Shown: positions 1-9,665, numbered from the stretch's first letter. The stretch: DNA of 47,444 nucleotides from Xenorhabdus griffiniae (GCF_015163655.1 NZ_JADEUF010000016.1:1-47444), one strand, 5' to 3'. The notes: generated by a model from the sequence alone, not told the origin. Made by a program: numbers and translations.

Positions 1-1
1 T

Positions 2-94
2 CGTCACTTTTTTCATGTCACTTTGCCAGAAAAAGCAAAAGAATTGACGACTCGACTGACTGATAATTTCCAGATTTTAAAACCATCATCTTGA
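2..94 (+). CDS. C-terminal end of an unidentified protein (partial)
   Basis: An open frame enters from the left edge and runs 30 codons to a TGA at 92-94. The readable tail ends in KELTTRLTDNFQILKPSS. It looks like ordinary coding sequence but is too short to assign to a family. The stop codon lies inside the outer arm of an ERIC-like repeat remnant (from about position 84), so the last residues may be encoded by repeat DNA. It could instead be a chance open frame. Confidence 0.35.
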   Translation, partial: RHFFHVTLPEKAKELTTRLTDNFQILKPSS

Positions 95-115
95 AGTGAG
101 ATTGGTATATACGTT
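84..115. repeat. ERIC-like repeat remnant (outer arm only)
   Basis: Matches the outer arm of the repeat family seen throughout this window (CATCTTGAAGTnAGATTGG followed by TATATACG). Only one arm is recognisable; no central hairpin or second arm follows. It overlaps the stop codon of the partial gene at the left edge. Confidence 0.6.
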
Positions 116-182
116 TTTAAACTCCATGCTTTTGAAATTTAAACGTGACACTCCACTGTCTGACTGCGTTAAAGAAATTATA

Positions 183-211
183 TTGACTATTCTCAACACC
201 CTATTTATTTT
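183..211 (+). promoter_or_regulatory. candidate sigma70 promoter of the GNAT gene
   Basis: A good -35 hexamer TTGACT (183-188) is followed after 17 bases by a weak -10 TATTTT (206-211), about 40 bases before the acetyltransferase start. Assigned by eye from the consensus only. Confidence 0.4.
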
Positions 212-251
212 TTACCATTAAATAACATTTTTATTACAAATGGAGAGTGAT

Positions 252-806
252 ATGCCATACGATAATCTAGAGACCAAACGGCTTCTATTAAAAAAACTTG
301 CTTATGACGACGCTATTCAAATTCAGCAAAAATTTCCTCATTGGGATGTTGTCAAATATTTAGATAGCAGTGCAGTCCCCTGGCCTTATCCCAATGATGG
401 TGCAGAATATTTTGTTAAAAATGTGGCTTTTCCCGCCATACAATCAGGAAAAGCCTGGCTATGGTCTATTCGGATAAAAAAACATCCCGATGAACTCATC
501 GGAGTGATCGGGTTACATGACCGGCAAGATAATAACCGAGGGTTCTGGCTTTCACTGGAGCATCAAGGCCAAGGATTGATGCGCGAAGCCTGTGAGAAAG
601 TGACTGATTATTGGTTTCACGTACTGGGGAAATCCGTTCTGAGAACACAAAAAGCCAGTATTAACCACGGTTCGAAAAAAATCTCATTAGCACAAGGTGA
701 AAGGTTGATAAAAGTGGAAGAAAAAGAGTATGTTTCAGGAAAATATGCTTGTGAGTTCTGGGAAATAACCAGGGAAGAATGGTGTAATCGACATGCGCCT
801 TCTTAA
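252..806 (+). CDS. GNAT N-acetyltransferase, RimJ/RimL type
   Basis: 184-residue protein of the GNAT superfamily, which transfers acetyl from acetyl-CoA to an amine. The target is unknown. The fold is recognised from the N-terminal ETKRLLLKKL strand typical of RimJ/RimL proteins, the central strand IGVIGLHD, and the acetyl-CoA pyrophosphate loop HQGQGLMREAC in mid-protein. The end ACEFWEITREEW is also common in this group. An ATG at 240 is in frame, but GGAGAG at 242-247 overlaps it and is well spaced for the ATG at 252, so I take 252. It stands alone and is convergent with uhpC, with only 17 bases between the two stop codons and no clear terminator. A role in self-protection or antibiotic modification cannot be told from sequence. 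Confidence 0.8.
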   Translation: MPYDNLETKRLLLKKLAYDDAIQIQQKFPHWDVVKYLDSSAVPWPYPNDGAEYFVKNVAFPAIQSGKAWLWSIRIKKHPDELIGVIGLHDRQDNNRGFWLSLEHQGQGLMREACEKVTDYWFHVLGKSVLRTQKASINHGSKKISLAQGERLIKVEEKEYVSGKYACEFWEITREEWCNRHAPS

Positions 807-823
807 TAAATTTTAACTACCCA

Positions 824-2152
824 TTAATCCTGCATTTTCTGCCTGGGAAACTGGGCTTGCAGGAATGGCAGTAATAATAAACCTATCAATACAGCACAAA
901 CAGAAATAGTGATAAATAACCCCTTCCAATGATAATATTTTAAAATAATGGCAAAAGGATAGCCAGCAAGTGCAGCTCCCGTATACGCAAAAAGGCCGAC
1001 AAACCCCGTCGCCGCCCCCGCTGAATCTTTATGGGAACATTCCGCCGCAGCCATACCAATTAACAATTGTGGACCAAAAACAAAAAAACCAATGGCGAAA
1101 AAGCCAATGGATTGAAAAATCAAATCAGTCATAGGCATCAGCCATAAGGCAGCCACCGATAAGAAAATACCCATCGCAAATATCAAATTCATCGGCCCAC
1201 GGTTACCGCCAAACACGCGATCCGATCCCCAGCCTGCCACCAGCGAACCCATAAATCCCCCCACTTCAAAAAGTGATAATACAGCGTTCGCACTCACTAA
1301 ATCATAATGGTGATATTCTGTCAGATAGAGGTTTCCCCAATCGTTAATAACCGTACGGACGAGATAAACCAAAACGTAACTCAATGAAAGCAACCAAATA
1401 TATTTATTGCCAAAAACATAGGTTTGCAGTATTTCTCTGGTCGTTAGCCCTTTCCCTTGATTTTCCTGTACTTTTTCTAAATGATCATTACGAAATTGGC
1501 CAATGGTCGGTAACCCCATAGTTGCAGGCTTGTCACGTAACCGCCAACATAAAAATATTCCGGCCAAAATACCTAAACAGCCCGGCACAATAAACCCTTC
1601 TCGCCAGCTAAAATGTAATGTTAAGAAACTGATAAACAACGCAACCAAAGCGCTGCCTATATGGTGTGATGTATTCCATAAAGACCACCAAAAACCACGC
1701 TCTGAGCGAGAATACCAACTGGTGAGCAATTTGGCGCAGGGTGGCGAACCCCAGCCCTGAAACCACGCATTTAATATCCACAAAAAGGTAAACATCACAA
1801 TCGAGCTGGACAGACCAAAAAAGATATTAATGATCCCTGTCGCAATTAACCCGATTCCCATGAAATAACGCGGGTTGGAGCGATCAGAGATAATGCCGGA
1901 AAGAAATTTGGAACAACCATAAGTGATATAAAACAAGGTTCCAATCAGGCCAATCTCGCCTTTATCAAGGCCGAGATCGGTTATCATGGCAGGCATCGCA
2001 TAGTTGAAACTTTTACGGGTAAAGTAAAACAGCGCATATCCCACATAAAGACTCAGCATGATATGCAAGCGCCAGTAGCGATACTGTTGCCGGATTTCTT
2101 CAGCAGATAGCGGCTCGTCATGTATCGGCCTGGATTGATAAGAAGCTGTCAT
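824..2152 (-). CDS. uhpC: UhpC, membrane sensor for external glucose-6-phosphate
   Basis: 442-residue major facilitator protein of the organophosphate:phosphate antiporter family, close in length and sequence to E. coli UhpC. In that system UhpC senses external glucose-6-phosphate and activates the kinase UhpB in the inner membrane; this role is family knowledge. Visible features are about twelve hydrophobic segments, the YALFYFTRKSFN block near residues 40-50, the loop SGIISDRSN near 85-93, and the typical tail LLLPFLQAQFPRQ. It follows uhpB after 9 bases with no good ribosome-binding site, which suggests translational coupling. It is the last gene of uhpA-uhpB-uhpC. It could be confused with UhpT or GlpT, but its best match in detail is UhpC, and a separate UhpT is encoded nearby. 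Confidence 0.95.
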   Translation of the reverse strand: MTASYQSRPIHDEPLSAEEIRQQYRYWRLHIMLSLYVGYALFYFTRKSFNYAMPAMITDLGLDKGEIGLIGTLFYITYGCSKFLSGIISDRSNPRYFMGIGLIATGIINIFFGLSSSIVMFTFLWILNAWFQGWGSPPCAKLLTSWYSRSERGFWWSLWNTSHHIGSALVALFISFLTLHFSWREGFIVPGCLGILAGIFLCWRLRDKPATMGLPTIGQFRNDHLEKVQENQGKGLTTREILQTYVFGNKYIWLLSLSYVLVYLVRTVINDWGNLYLTEYHHYDLVSANAVLSLFEVGGFMGSLVAGWGSDRVFGGNRGPMNLIFAMGIFLSVAALWLMPMTDLIFQSIGFFAIGFFVFGPQLLIGMAAAECSHKDSAGAATGFVGLFAYTGAALAGYPFAIILKYYHWKGLFITISVCAVLIGLLLLPFLQAQFPRQKMQD

Positions 2153-2161
2153 GAGCGTATT

Positions 2162-3700
2162 TTAAAGTTTAGGCAAAGTGATAGACAAGTCCGTCCCCGA
2201 AGATGTCGAATCAGCTTGCCGTTTTTCACTGTGAATTGAGAACGTTCCACCCAGCGCCTGCACACGTTCCCGCATACCACGTAAGCCAAACCCTTTCATA
2301 TGATCCTCAGACTTACAGCCAATACCATTATCTCTGATTAATACATGGATCATCCCGTTGATGGAAAAATGTAATTCAATACGATCCGCTTGAGAATATT
2401 TCATGGCATTATTCAGCGCTTCCTGACAAAGGCGGTATAACGTAATTTGGGTGGTGTCACTTAGTTGCGCAATTGCCATAGCTGAATCCGTTTCCCAATA
2501 AACATCTACCAATATGCCATGGGATGCAAATTCCATATCCCGCAATAATTGTTCAATAGCCTCTTTCAAACCGAGGTCATCAAGAATTTTAGGCCGCAGC
2601 CGACTAAGTAACCCTTTAGTTGTATCATAAACGTTGAGGGATAACGATTCGATCGTTTTCGCACAATTAGCGCTAATCGGTGCAACTTCTACTCGCTGGA
2701 TAATATTGGCCTGAGTACGAATAGCGGTAATATTCTGACCAATTTCATCATGCAGTTCACGTGCAATTTCTCGCCTTACCGACTCTTCTGCTTTCACCAA
2801 TTGACGGGACAAGCTGTGATTGCAATGAAGTTGACGCTTTAATTGTGCATTAAGATCACGCTGACGCTGCACCGCCATTCCCAGCATGATCCCCGTTAGC
2901 GTTTGAGCCAATAGCGATAACAAGAGATCCGTGATCTCTATATTCGAAACACCATTATTCGAGACACCATTGCGCGCGGCAATCAAGGCAATACTGTTTA
3001 GCAAAGTGCCAACCACCGCCCCTTGCCAGCCGTAACGAAAAGCCAGCAAGATAATGGGAATGGCCAGACAAAACGGGGCAAAATAACGCAACTCATTCGG
3101 CAGACCAACCTGAAGAAAAATATTCAGTATAAACAACGAACTATAAAGAATAATGTGCTTCAGGTGAAACTGAATACGATGTGATACAAGATTAGCAGTC
3201 AGCGGCAACCAAATATTTTGGAACAAGTAGTGCCATATTAAATAGCATAAAGGAACTAACATGACACCACCGGTTAAACTCACCAAAAATGCAATACTCA
3301 AAGCAGAATTATGATTACTGATCGCCGCCACATTAATCATAGATGTTGTCAGAATGATACCAGCCATGACTACAAATCGCTGCCATTGGTTGCCACAATA
3401 ATAGCGACTGGCAAACCAAACAAGAGGAAAACTGGCCACGCTAGCTGTTAACACCGTCAACCATTGTAGTTGCCCCATGAGGAGCGTCAAACAAATGGTA
3501 AGCCCCCATTCTGCACTGTAAATAGTCGTCCAATAGCGCTTGGGGGTATGGAGAACAATACCGAGGCGCAAAGCAAAAGGAAAAAACAGGATCGCCAGTT
3601 CAGAGTCATTGACAAAATAGTAGGCGATAACCCATAAGCAGAACCACCAACAAGAAAACAGTAACCAGCCGCAAAATGAATTAATCAGATATTGACGCAT
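2162..3700 (-). CDS. uhpB: UhpB, sensor histidine kinase
   Basis: 512-residue inner-membrane histidine kinase of the NarX/UhpB (HisKA_3) class. The first ~280 residues are strongly hydrophobic (MASE1-like), with several membrane spans. The phosphoacceptor is His317 in EIARELHDEIGQ. The ATPase domain shows the N box EALNNAMK (427-434), DNGIG (457-461) and GFGLRGM (470-476). In E. coli it phosphorylates UhpA in response to glucose-6-phosphate detected by UhpC. The start ATG overlaps the uhpA stop by one base (TAATG), so the two are probably coupled. The key kinase residues are intact. Confidence 0.95.
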   Translation of the reverse strand: MRQYLINSFCGWLLFSCWWFCLWVIAYYFVNDSELAILFFPFALRLGIVLHTPKRYWTTIYSAEWGLTICLTLLMGQLQWLTVLTASVASFPLVWFASRYYCGNQWQRFVVMAGIILTTSMINVAAISNHNSALSIAFLVSLTGGVMLVPLCYLIWHYLFQNIWLPLTANLVSHRIQFHLKHIILYSSLFILNIFLQVGLPNELRYFAPFCLAIPIILLAFRYGWQGAVVGTLLNSIALIAARNGVSNNGVSNIEITDLLLSLLAQTLTGIMLGMAVQRQRDLNAQLKRQLHCNHSLSRQLVKAEESVRREIARELHDEIGQNITAIRTQANIIQRVEVAPISANCAKTIESLSLNVYDTTKGLLSRLRPKILDDLGLKEAIEQLLRDMEFASHGILVDVYWETDSAMAIAQLSDTTQITLYRLCQEALNNAMKYSQADRIELHFSINGMIHVLIRDNGIGCKSEDHMKGFGLRGMRERVQALGGTFSIHSEKRQADSTSSGTDLSITLPKL

Positions 3701-4308
3701 TAAAGATCACTAGTAGCAAAATAATTTGCCAAACCAACGTTATTCGTTACCCCTAATTTACTCATCGCATTGGCTCGATGGACATGTACGGTTTTATGGC
3801 TTAATCCTAATTCAGCCGCGATGGCTTTAACATCCATACCACTCGCCAACATCTCTCCAACTTGTCGTTCTCGTCTGGTCAGGTATTCCAATGAAGACGG
3901 ATTGCTCTTTGATGATGTTAAATTAAGTACAATATCCGGTGTAAGATAACAACCATTATTGGCGGTCGTCCGCACCGCTTGAATCAGTTCATCCGGGCTG
4001 CAACGTTTACTGAGATAACCGCGCGCACCTGCCTTCAAGGCATTTTCCACCATTGTGGCAGAATCATGAACACTCAGCATAATACAGGTAATACCTGAGG
4101 GAAGATCTTTCAGTAGTGAAAGCCCGCTTTCATCTTTCATTGAAATATCAAGAATACAAACCGTTGCACCCGATCCCGGTAAGCCTTGTCTGGCTTCAGC
4201 ACATGAACTGAACTCTCCCACGACTTCAATATCAGGCTCTAAATTCAGCAACTGCGCGAATCCTGAGCGTACAACAACATGATCATCCACTAATGCTACT
4301 TTAATCAT
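3700..4308 (-). CDS. uhpA: UhpA, LuxR-type response regulator of uhpT
   Basis: 202-residue response regulator. The receiver domain has the acidic pair in VALVDDH and a phosphoacceptor Asp in ILDIS (about residue 54). The C-terminal LuxR/NarL helix-turn-helix spans [15 protein letters not shown] to [15 protein letters not shown]. By homology it activates uhpT transcription. The family starts M-I-x-V-A-L, so I take the ATG at 4308; an ATG three bases earlier (4311) and a GTG at 4314 are also in frame, and none has a strong ribosome-binding site. It is the first gene of uhpABC and is separated from upstream uhpT by a terminator and an ERIC-like repeat. Confidence 0.95.
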   Translation of the reverse strand: MIKVALVDDHVVVRSGFAQLLNLEPDIEVVGEFSSCAEARQGLPGSGATVCILDISMKDESGLSLLKDLPSGITCIMLSVHDSATMVENALKAGARGYLSKRCSPDELIQAVRTTANNGCYLTPDIVLNLTSSKSNPSSLEYLTRRERQVGEMLASGMDVKAIAAELGLSHKTVHVHRANAMSKLGVTNNVGLANYFATSDL

Positions 4309-4366
4309 CATCACTTATTATCGAATTAAGCTACTCTTATTGATATGGCTTCGCAATAGTACGTAA

Positions 4367-4471
4367 TATACCAATCCAACTTCAAGATGCGTGTTATATT
4401 TCCCCGCGCAGCGGGGAAATATAAGGACTCGCCTCGTCTTGCGGATTGCAACTTGAAGTTTATCGAGTATA
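4367..4471. repeat. ERIC-like repeat between uhpT and uhpA
   Basis: Full-length copy of about 105 bp. Outer arms run from TATACCAATCCAACTTCAAG to TTGAAGTTTATCGAGTATA. The centre is a perfect hairpin, TATATTTCCCCGC / GCGGGGAAATATA, with a GCA loop. It occupies most of the uhpT-uhpA gap and may displace or supply the uhpA promoter. Confidence 0.85.
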
Positions 4472-4504
4472 GATAAAAAATTAGGGAATATTAGGGCAAA
4501 AAAT

Positions 4505-4541
4505 GATGAAAAGATGCTACTGCGGATATACAGTAGCATCA
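4505..4541 (-). terminator. rho-independent terminator of uhpT
   Basis: On the minus strand a 10-bp stem GATGCTACTG / CAGTAGCATC (4540-4531 and 4522-4513) with an 8-base loop is followed by TTTTCATCATTTTTT. It lies 20 bases after the uhpT stop, so uhpT is probably transcribed separately from uhpABC. Confidence 0.8.
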
Positions 4542-4559
4542 GTAAACTTTTAATCTGGC

Positions 4560-5936
4560 TTAATGTGCTTTCTTCGCTTTTCGGATCTTTTTCTCTTCCG
4601 CAATAGCCACGAAAGCAAGCAAAGTAAGACATACGAATGCTGAAGTATCCAGGGCAACAAATGTCCCTTTCCAACCTGTTAAACCAAAGACAGGCACACC
4701 ATCAGCAATCATTCCCAAGCCAAGCTTGGCAAAGCTGTCACCGATTAAATAAGCAAATGTTCCTTTAACACCATCAGCCACACTGATTGCTTTTTTCGGT
4801 ACAAATCCAACAGCCGCCACACCAATCAACAACTGTGGACCAAATACCAGGAAACCAAGCACAAACAGGGAACCCAGATACATATATTCACTGGTTGCAT
4901 GTTGATAGAATTCAAGGCAAACAATAATCAACCCTAACGAGACACAGGCAACCAGAGCACGACGACCATTTGCCAAGTCTGACAAATACCCCCACATTAA
5001 TGTCCCTACCAGCGCACCTATTTCGAACATGGTAAAACCCGTGATGGCGGTTTCTTTTGATTGTCCCAGTTCCTGATACGCATACACAGTTGACCATTGG
5101 TCGATACCAATACGCACGATGTAAAGGAAGATATTGGCAAAACAGAGTAGCCAAATGACTTTGTTTTTTAATACATATTCAACAAAGATCTCACGTTTAG
5201 TCATCTGGTTTTCTTCTGCCGCGATATCTTCTTCACTGACAGGTTCATCAAATAACTCTTCTACCTTACCCAAGCCGTAACTTTCTGGAGAGTCGCTACC
5301 ATAACGCAATCCAATGAAACCAATAATCAGGGCAATAATTGAAGGGAAAATAAACATCCCTATCACATGACCATCAAAGAAATAATTGGCCCCAAAGAGT
5401 GCCACCCCAGCCGCAGCAGCCCCCCCGACATTATGTGACATATTCCACAAACCCAGATAGGTTCCACGCTTGTTGCGGGGAGTCCATTTTGTAATGGTGG
5501 AATAGCTGGCCGGCCCACCTATACTTTGGAAAAAGCCACTCAACGCATAAAATGCCACCATCAGGAAAATACTGACGCCGGAATTTCCCATACTCATGCT
5601 AAACCCTAACATGGCAATGCCAGACAGGATCAGCATAAATGGCAGGAATTGTTTGGTATTTTTGCCATCGGCATAATAAGCAACAGCGGTTTTACCAATA
5701 CCATAAGTAATAGAAAAACCTAATCCTATCAACCCAAGCTGCGTCATCGACAGACCATAAGTTGAGATCATATCGTTTTGGGCTATGTTAAAGTTTTTAC
5801 GTACCAAATACATAGCCATATAGCCAATAAAAACCACCAAATACGACTGCATAAAGGGTTTGAACCACATTTTGCGGCGTACTTCCACTGGTAGATCCAG
5901 TGTTGGCTTACGAATTTGTTCTAGAATCTTAAGCAT
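4560..5936 (-). CDS. uhpT: UhpT, hexose-phosphate:phosphate antiporter
   Basis: 458-residue inner-membrane transporter that exchanges external sugar phosphates for internal phosphate. It is nearly collinear with E. coli UhpT from the first residues ([18 protein letters not shown]). The two arginines known to be needed for substrate binding in E. coli, R46 and R275, are both present at the same positions (YLVRKNF and YIVRIG). UhpT is also the uptake route of fosfomycin in enterobacteria, so its integrity matters for that phenotype. The start is supported by AAGGAT 5-10 bases upstream. In E. coli uhpT is the last gene after uhpABC; here it lies upstream of uhpA on the same strand and ends at its own terminator. 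Confidence 0.96.
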   Translation of the reverse strand: MLKILEQIRKPTLDLPVEVRRKMWFKPFMQSYLVVFIGYMAMYLVRKNFNIAQNDMISTYGLSMTQLGLIGLGFSITYGIGKTAVAYYADGKNTKQFLPFMLILSGIAMLGFSMSMGNSGVSIFLMVAFYALSGFFQSIGGPASYSTITKWTPRNKRGTYLGLWNMSHNVGGAAAAGVALFGANYFFDGHVIGMFIFPSIIALIIGFIGLRYGSDSPESYGLGKVEELFDEPVSEEDIAAEENQMTKREIFVEYVLKNKVIWLLCFANIFLYIVRIGIDQWSTVYAYQELGQSKETAITGFTMFEIGALVGTLMWGYLSDLANGRRALVACVSLGLIIVCLEFYQHATSEYMYLGSLFVLGFLVFGPQLLIGVAAVGFVPKKAISVADGVKGTFAYLIGDSFAKLGLGMIADGVPVFGLTGWKGTFVALDTSAFVCLTLLAFVAIAEEKKIRKAKKAH

Positions 5937-6125
5937 TTGAAATCCTTAGATAACTACGAGAAAAAGCGCCTTTTTGAAGCAGGTGAAGATAAAAAAGGCA
6001 AATCGCAAGAAAGCAAAAGTTTTCGTAGTTATAGTTTTCGTAAATATAATTTTGCAGATATAGTTATTATCTGGTCAGTTTAGAAAACTAAAGGAAGATT
6101 GGCTTGAGCTATGGTCTTAGTTGGA

Positions 6126-6142
6126 CTAGGAATATTTCCTAG
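6126..6142. promoter_or_regulatory. inverted repeat, candidate UhpA operator
   Basis: Perfect 7-bp arms CTAGGAA / TTCCTAG around a 3-base centre. It lies between the CRP-like site and the likely uhpT core promoter, where UhpA is expected to bind. The link to UhpA rests on position only. Confidence 0.4.
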
Positions 6143-6165
6143 TTTTATCCTGTTCGAGCATAAAG

Positions 6166-6181
6166 CGTGAAAGAAATCACA
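6166..6181. promoter_or_regulatory. CRP-cAMP site upstream of uhpT
   Basis: The sequence CGTGAAAGAAATCACA has the GTGA-N6-TCAC core of a CRP site with both half-sites perfect. uhpT of E. coli is known to need CRP for full expression, which fits the location. Confidence 0.65.
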
Positions 6182-6306
6182 CTCTTTACTCAAATTTGTA
6201 TTGCATTGTGCATTATTTCATCTACGGCAAAATGATTTTTACTGGATGCATGGTTTACCGTCAAAAGTTGCATACTGATATGGTGTGATTTGGTGAGATA
6301 TAAAGA

Positions 6307-6331
6307 CAAAAAAGCCCTGAAATCAGGGCCT
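6307..6331 (-). terminator. rho-independent terminator of guaA
   Basis: On the minus strand the stem GCCCTGA / TCAGGGC (7 bp, 2-base loop) is followed by TTTTTTGTCTTT. It begins about 38 bases after the guaA stop codon. Confidence 0.85.
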
Positions 6332-6368
6332 TAATTAGAAAATCATGATGATTTGGGGAGGTTCTAAA

Positions 6369-7946
6369 TCATTCCCACTCAATTGTCGCTGGTGGTTTAC
6401 CACTGATGTCATAAACTACCCGCGAAATACCATCAATTTCATTGATGATTCTGTTCGAAACACGTCCCAAGAAGTCATATGGCAGATGCGCCCAATGAGC
6501 GGTCATAAAGTCAATGGTTTCTACCGCACGCAAGGATACAACCCAGTCGTATTTACGGCCATCTCCCATAACACCAACAGAACGAACTGGCAGGAATACG
6601 GTAAATGCCTGGCTGACTTTATGGTACAGATCCGCTTTATGCAGTTCTTCGATAAAGATAGCATCAGCACGGCGCAGCAAGTCACAATATTCTTTCTTCA
6701 CTTCACCCAATACGCGAACACCAAGGCCTGGACCTGGGAATGGATGACGATACAGCATGTCATATGGCAAGCCCAATTCCAGACCGATACGACGTACTTC
6801 GTCTTTAAACAACTCTTTCAGCGGTTCAACCAGCCCCAGCTTCATATCTTCTGGCAGGCCACCAACATTGTGGTGAGATTTAATCACATGGGCGTTGCCA
6901 GTAGCAGATGCGGCTGACTCGATAACATCTGGATAAATCGTGCCCTGTGCCAACCATTTCACCTGAGTTTGTTTCGATGCTTCTTCATCAAACACATCAA
7001 TAAATACGTGACCGATGGTTTTGCGTTTAGCTTCCGGCTCATCAATGCCTGCCAATGCAGACAGGAAGCGGTCTTCTGCTTTAACATGGACGATGTTCAG
7101 GTCAAATTTACCTGCAAACATCTCCATCACTTGATCCGCTTCGTTCAAACGCAGCAAGCCATTATCGACGAAAACGCAAGTCAGGCGCTGACCAATCGCA
7201 CGGTTCAACAGCAGTGCAGTCACAGAAGAATCCACGCCGCCAGACAGAGCCAAAATAACATGGTCATCACCAATCTGTGTACGCAGACGTTCTACGATAT
7301 CATCGATGATAGAAGCAGGCGTCCACAAAGCTTCACATTGACAAATATCCAGCACAAAACGTTGCAGGATATTCAGGCCTTGGTGAGTATGGGTGACTTC
7401 AGGATGGAACTGTACGCCATAAAAACGTTTTTCATCGTTAGCCATGATAGCAAACGGGCAAGTATCTGTGCTGGCAATGGTTGTAAAGTCAGCAGGGATT
7501 GCCGTTACTTTATCACCATGGCTCATCCATACATCCAGCAGCGGTTTGCCTGCTTCACTCAGGGCATCTTGAATATCGCGGAATAGTTCACAATTATTCT
7601 TGATTTCAACCTGCGCATAACCAAATTCACGCTCATCAGAGTTGGAAACTTGACCGCCCAATTGCATAGACATGGTTTGCATACCGTAGCAAATACCCAA
7701 CACAGGTACACCTGCATTGAAAACATACTCCGGCGCACGTGGGCTATTATGCTCAGTCGTACTTTCTGGTCCACCAGAAAGAATAATACCATTCGGATTA
7801 AATGCACGAATTTGTTCTTCAGTGACATTCCATGTCCAAAGTTCACAATAAACACCGATTTCACGAATGCGGCGAGCAATAAGCTGGGTATACTGCGAGC
7901 CAAAATCAAGGATCAGAATGCGATGCTGATGGATATTAGTTGTCAT
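6369..7946 (-). CDS. guaA: GMP synthase (glutamine-hydrolysing)
   Basis: 525-residue cytoplasmic enzyme that converts XMP, ATP and glutamine to GMP. The N-terminal class I glutamine amidotransferase domain has the triad Cys86 (GICYGMQ), His181 and Glu183 (FHPEVTH). The ATP-pyrophosphatase domain follows with the PP-loop LSGGVDSS at 234-241. The C-terminal dimerisation domain ends in [10 protein letters not shown], as in E. coli. It is the second gene of guaB-guaA; the 79-base gap contains a terminator-like hairpin that may lower guaA relative to guaB. Confidence 0.98.
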   Translation of the reverse strand: MTTNIHQHRILILDFGSQYTQLIARRIREIGVYCELWTWNVTEEQIRAFNPNGIILSGGPESTTEHNSPRAPEYVFNAGVPVLGICYGMQTMSMQLGGQVSNSDEREFGYAQVEIKNNCELFRDIQDALSEAGKPLLDVWMSHGDKVTAIPADFTTIASTDTCPFAIMANDEKRFYGVQFHPEVTHTHQGLNILQRFVLDICQCEALWTPASIIDDIVERLRTQIGDDHVILALSGGVDSSVTALLLNRAIGQRLTCVFVDNGLLRLNEADQVMEMFAGKFDLNIVHVKAEDRFLSALAGIDEPEAKRKTIGHVFIDVFDEEASKQTQVKWLAQGTIYPDVIESAASATGNAHVIKSHHNVGGLPEDMKLGLVEPLKELFKDEVRRIGLELGLPYDMLYRHPFPGPGLGVRVLGEVKKEYCDLLRRADAIFIEELHKADLYHKVSQAFTVFLPVRSVGVMGDGRKYDWVVSLRAVETIDFMTAHWAHLPYDFLGRVSNRIINEIDGISRVVYDISGKPPATIEWE

Positions 7947-7982
7947 TTGAGGTGAATTCCAAAAACAAGTGGCGATTAAAAA

Positions 7983-8015
7983 ATAAAAAAGTCAGTGGCC
8001 CAATGATGGGCCACT
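7983..8015 (-). terminator. intercistronic terminator/attenuator between guaB and guaA
   Basis: Perfect 9-bp stem AGTGGCCCA / TGGGCCACT (7994-8002 and 8007-8015) with a 4-base loop. On the transcribed minus strand it is followed by GAC and then TTTTTTATTT. It sits between the guaB stop and guaA start, so partial termination inside the operon is expected. Confidence 0.65.
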
Positions 8016-8025
8016 CTGAATAAAA

Positions 8026-9492
8026 TTACAGACCTAAACGATAGTTTGGTGATTCTTTGGTGATCGTCACGTCATGAACGTGGCTTTCCTGAATACCTGC
8101 ACCACTGATACGAACGAATTCGGCTTTAGTTCTCAGTTCATCAATGGTTGCACAACCCGTCAGCCCCATACAGGAACGTAAACCGCCCATTTGCTGGTGA
8201 ACGATGGTTTTCAGCAGGCCCTTGTAAGCTACGCGACCCTCGATGCCTTCAGGAACCAGTTTGTCAGCCGCATTATCAGATTGGAAGTAACGATCTGAAG
8301 AACCTTTGGACATCGCGCCCAAAGAACCCATGCCGCGATAAGATTTGAACGAACGGCCTTGGTAAAGTTCGATTTCACCTGGAGATTCTTCTGTTCCTGC
8401 CAGCATGGAGCCAACCATCACACACGATGCACCCGCCGCAATTGCTTTAGCAATGTCACCAGAGAAACGGATACCACCGTCTGCAATAACAGGAATGCCT
8501 GTGCCATTGAGTGCTTCAACTGCATCTGCAATAGCCGTGATTTGAGGAACGCCAACACCAGTAACGATACGGGTTGTACAAATGGAACCAGGACCGATAC
8601 CTACTTTAACGGCGTTCACACCTGCGTCTACCAGTGCCTTGGCGCCTTCACCTGTCGCTACGTTACCGCCGATGATGGGCAGATCAGGATACTTAGCGCG
8701 AGTTTCACGAATACGCTGCAATACACCTTCAGAATGGCCATGGGAAGAGTCAATAAGCAGAACATCTACTCCCGCAGCAACCAATGCGTCAATACGTTCT
8801 TCGTTGCCAGAACCTGCGCCTACCGCAGCGCCAACACGTAAGCGACCTTGTTCGTCTTTACATGCGTTTGGCTTACGCTCTGCTTTCTGGAAATCTTTCA
8901 CGGTAATCAAGCCAAGCAAGTGGAAGTTATCATCAACAACCAGCGCTTTTTCAACACGTTGTTCGTGCATTTTTTGCAAAACCACTTCACGGGCTTCACC
9001 TTCTTTTACCGTCACCAAACGTTCTTTAGGCGTCATCACCGCAGTCACAGGTTGTTCCAGATCAGTCACAAAGCGCACATCACGACCCGTAATGATACCT
9101 ACCAGTTCGTTTTTTCCTGTTACCACTGGGTAACCCGCAAAACCATTACGTTTGGCCAGTTCATGGACTTCGCGCAGAGTCGTCTGTGGCGTGACAGTGA
9201 CAGGATCAGTCACCACACCGCTTTCATGTTTCTTCACGCGGCTGACTTCTTCAGCTTGGCGTTCAATTGACATATTTTTATGAATGAAGCCAATGCCCCC
9301 TTCTTGTGCCAGTGCGATTGCCAGTGAAGATTCCGTCACAGTATCCATGGCTGCGGAAAGCATAGGTATGTTCAGGCGAATAGCGGAAGTTAATTGAGTG
9401 GACAAATCTGCTGTGTTAGGCAAGACTGTTGAGTGGGCAGGAACCAACAATACATCGTCAAACGTTAATGCTTCTTTTTTAATTCGTAACAT
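8026..9492 (-). CDS. guaB: IMP dehydrogenase
   Basis: 488-residue enzyme that oxidises IMP to XMP with NAD, the committed step of guanine nucleotide synthesis. It is collinear with E. coli GuaB. The TIM-barrel is interrupted by a CBS-domain pair at about 93-200 ([32 protein letters not shown]). The catalytic cysteine lies in GPGSICTTR (about Cys305) and the IMP loop in [10 protein letters not shown]. The open frame extends two codons to a TTG, but the family starts MLRI, and GGTGAG is well placed for the ATG at 9492. The promoter region has a perfect -10 and a PurR-like operator. Confidence 0.98.
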   Translation of the reverse strand: MLRIKKEALTFDDVLLVPAHSTVLPNTADLSTQLTSAIRLNIPMLSAAMDTVTESSLAIALAQEGGIGFIHKNMSIERQAEEVSRVKKHESGVVTDPVTVTPQTTLREVHELAKRNGFAGYPVVTGKNELVGIITGRDVRFVTDLEQPVTAVMTPKERLVTVKEGEAREVVLQKMHEQRVEKALVVDDNFHLLGLITVKDFQKAERKPNACKDEQGRLRVGAAVGAGSGNEERIDALVAAGVDVLLIDSSHGHSEGVLQRIRETRAKYPDLPIIGGNVATGEGAKALVDAGVNAVKVGIGPGSICTTRIVTGVGVPQITAIADAVEALNGTGIPVIADGGIRFSGDIAKAIAAGASCVMVGSMLAGTEESPGEIELYQGRSFKSYRGMGSLGAMSKGSSDRYFQSDNAADKLVPEGIEGRVAYKGLLKTIVHQQMGGLRSCMGLTGCATIDELRTKAEFVRISGAGIQESHVHDVTITKESPNYRLGL

Positions 9493-9547
9493 GGGCAATA
9501 TCTCACCAGGCTATGGAGCAATAAGAGGGATAAAATATTGCCGCGGC

Positions 9548-9576
9548 ATTATACAGGCCGAAATCGGTTGCCTCCA
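9548..9576 (-). promoter_or_regulatory. guaB promoter with PurR-like operator
   Basis: On the minus strand a perfect -10 TATAAT (9553-9548) lies about 55 bases before the guaB start. Immediately upstream, at 9573-9558, AGGCAACCGATTTCGG matches the PurR box ACGCAAACGTTTTCGT at 12 of 16 positions, including the central CG. It overlaps the -35/-10 spacer, so a bound repressor would block polymerase. Confidence 0.6.
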
Positions 9577-9665
9577 GCATTTTTTGAAAAAAATTCTTGA
9601 TTAGTAATATGATGGGATTAATATCAGTCGATTAAGTCATTGTTTTAAAATTTGATCTAGCTCAC

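Larger units (their letters stand above)
5937..6368. other. uhpT promoter region and guaA 3' end (no gene)
   Basis: 432 bases without a credible gene. From right to left it holds the guaA terminator (6307-6331), an unremarkable AT-rich stretch, a CRP-like site (6166-6181), a 17-bp inverted repeat (6126-6142), and a possible -10 element for uhpT read on the minus strand as GATAAT (6071-6066). With that -10, the CRP site would be centred about 114 bases upstream of transcription start, similar to the distance reported for E. coli uhpT. Confidence 0.5.

Noticed and set aside
4318-4674. Minus-strand open frame of 118 codons between uhpA and uhpT
   Set aside because: It runs from inside the uhpT coding region through the terminator and the repeat, has no ribosome-binding site and no recognisable protein character.
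6969-7586. Plus-strand open frame of 205 codons opposite guaA
   Set aside because: It is antisense to the conserved guaA core; its length follows from guaA codon bias and no promoter or ribosome-binding site is seen.
8359-9133. Two overlapping plus-strand open frames opposite guaB
   Set aside because: Both lie wholly within guaB in antisense and overlap each other in different frames; low-complexity composition.
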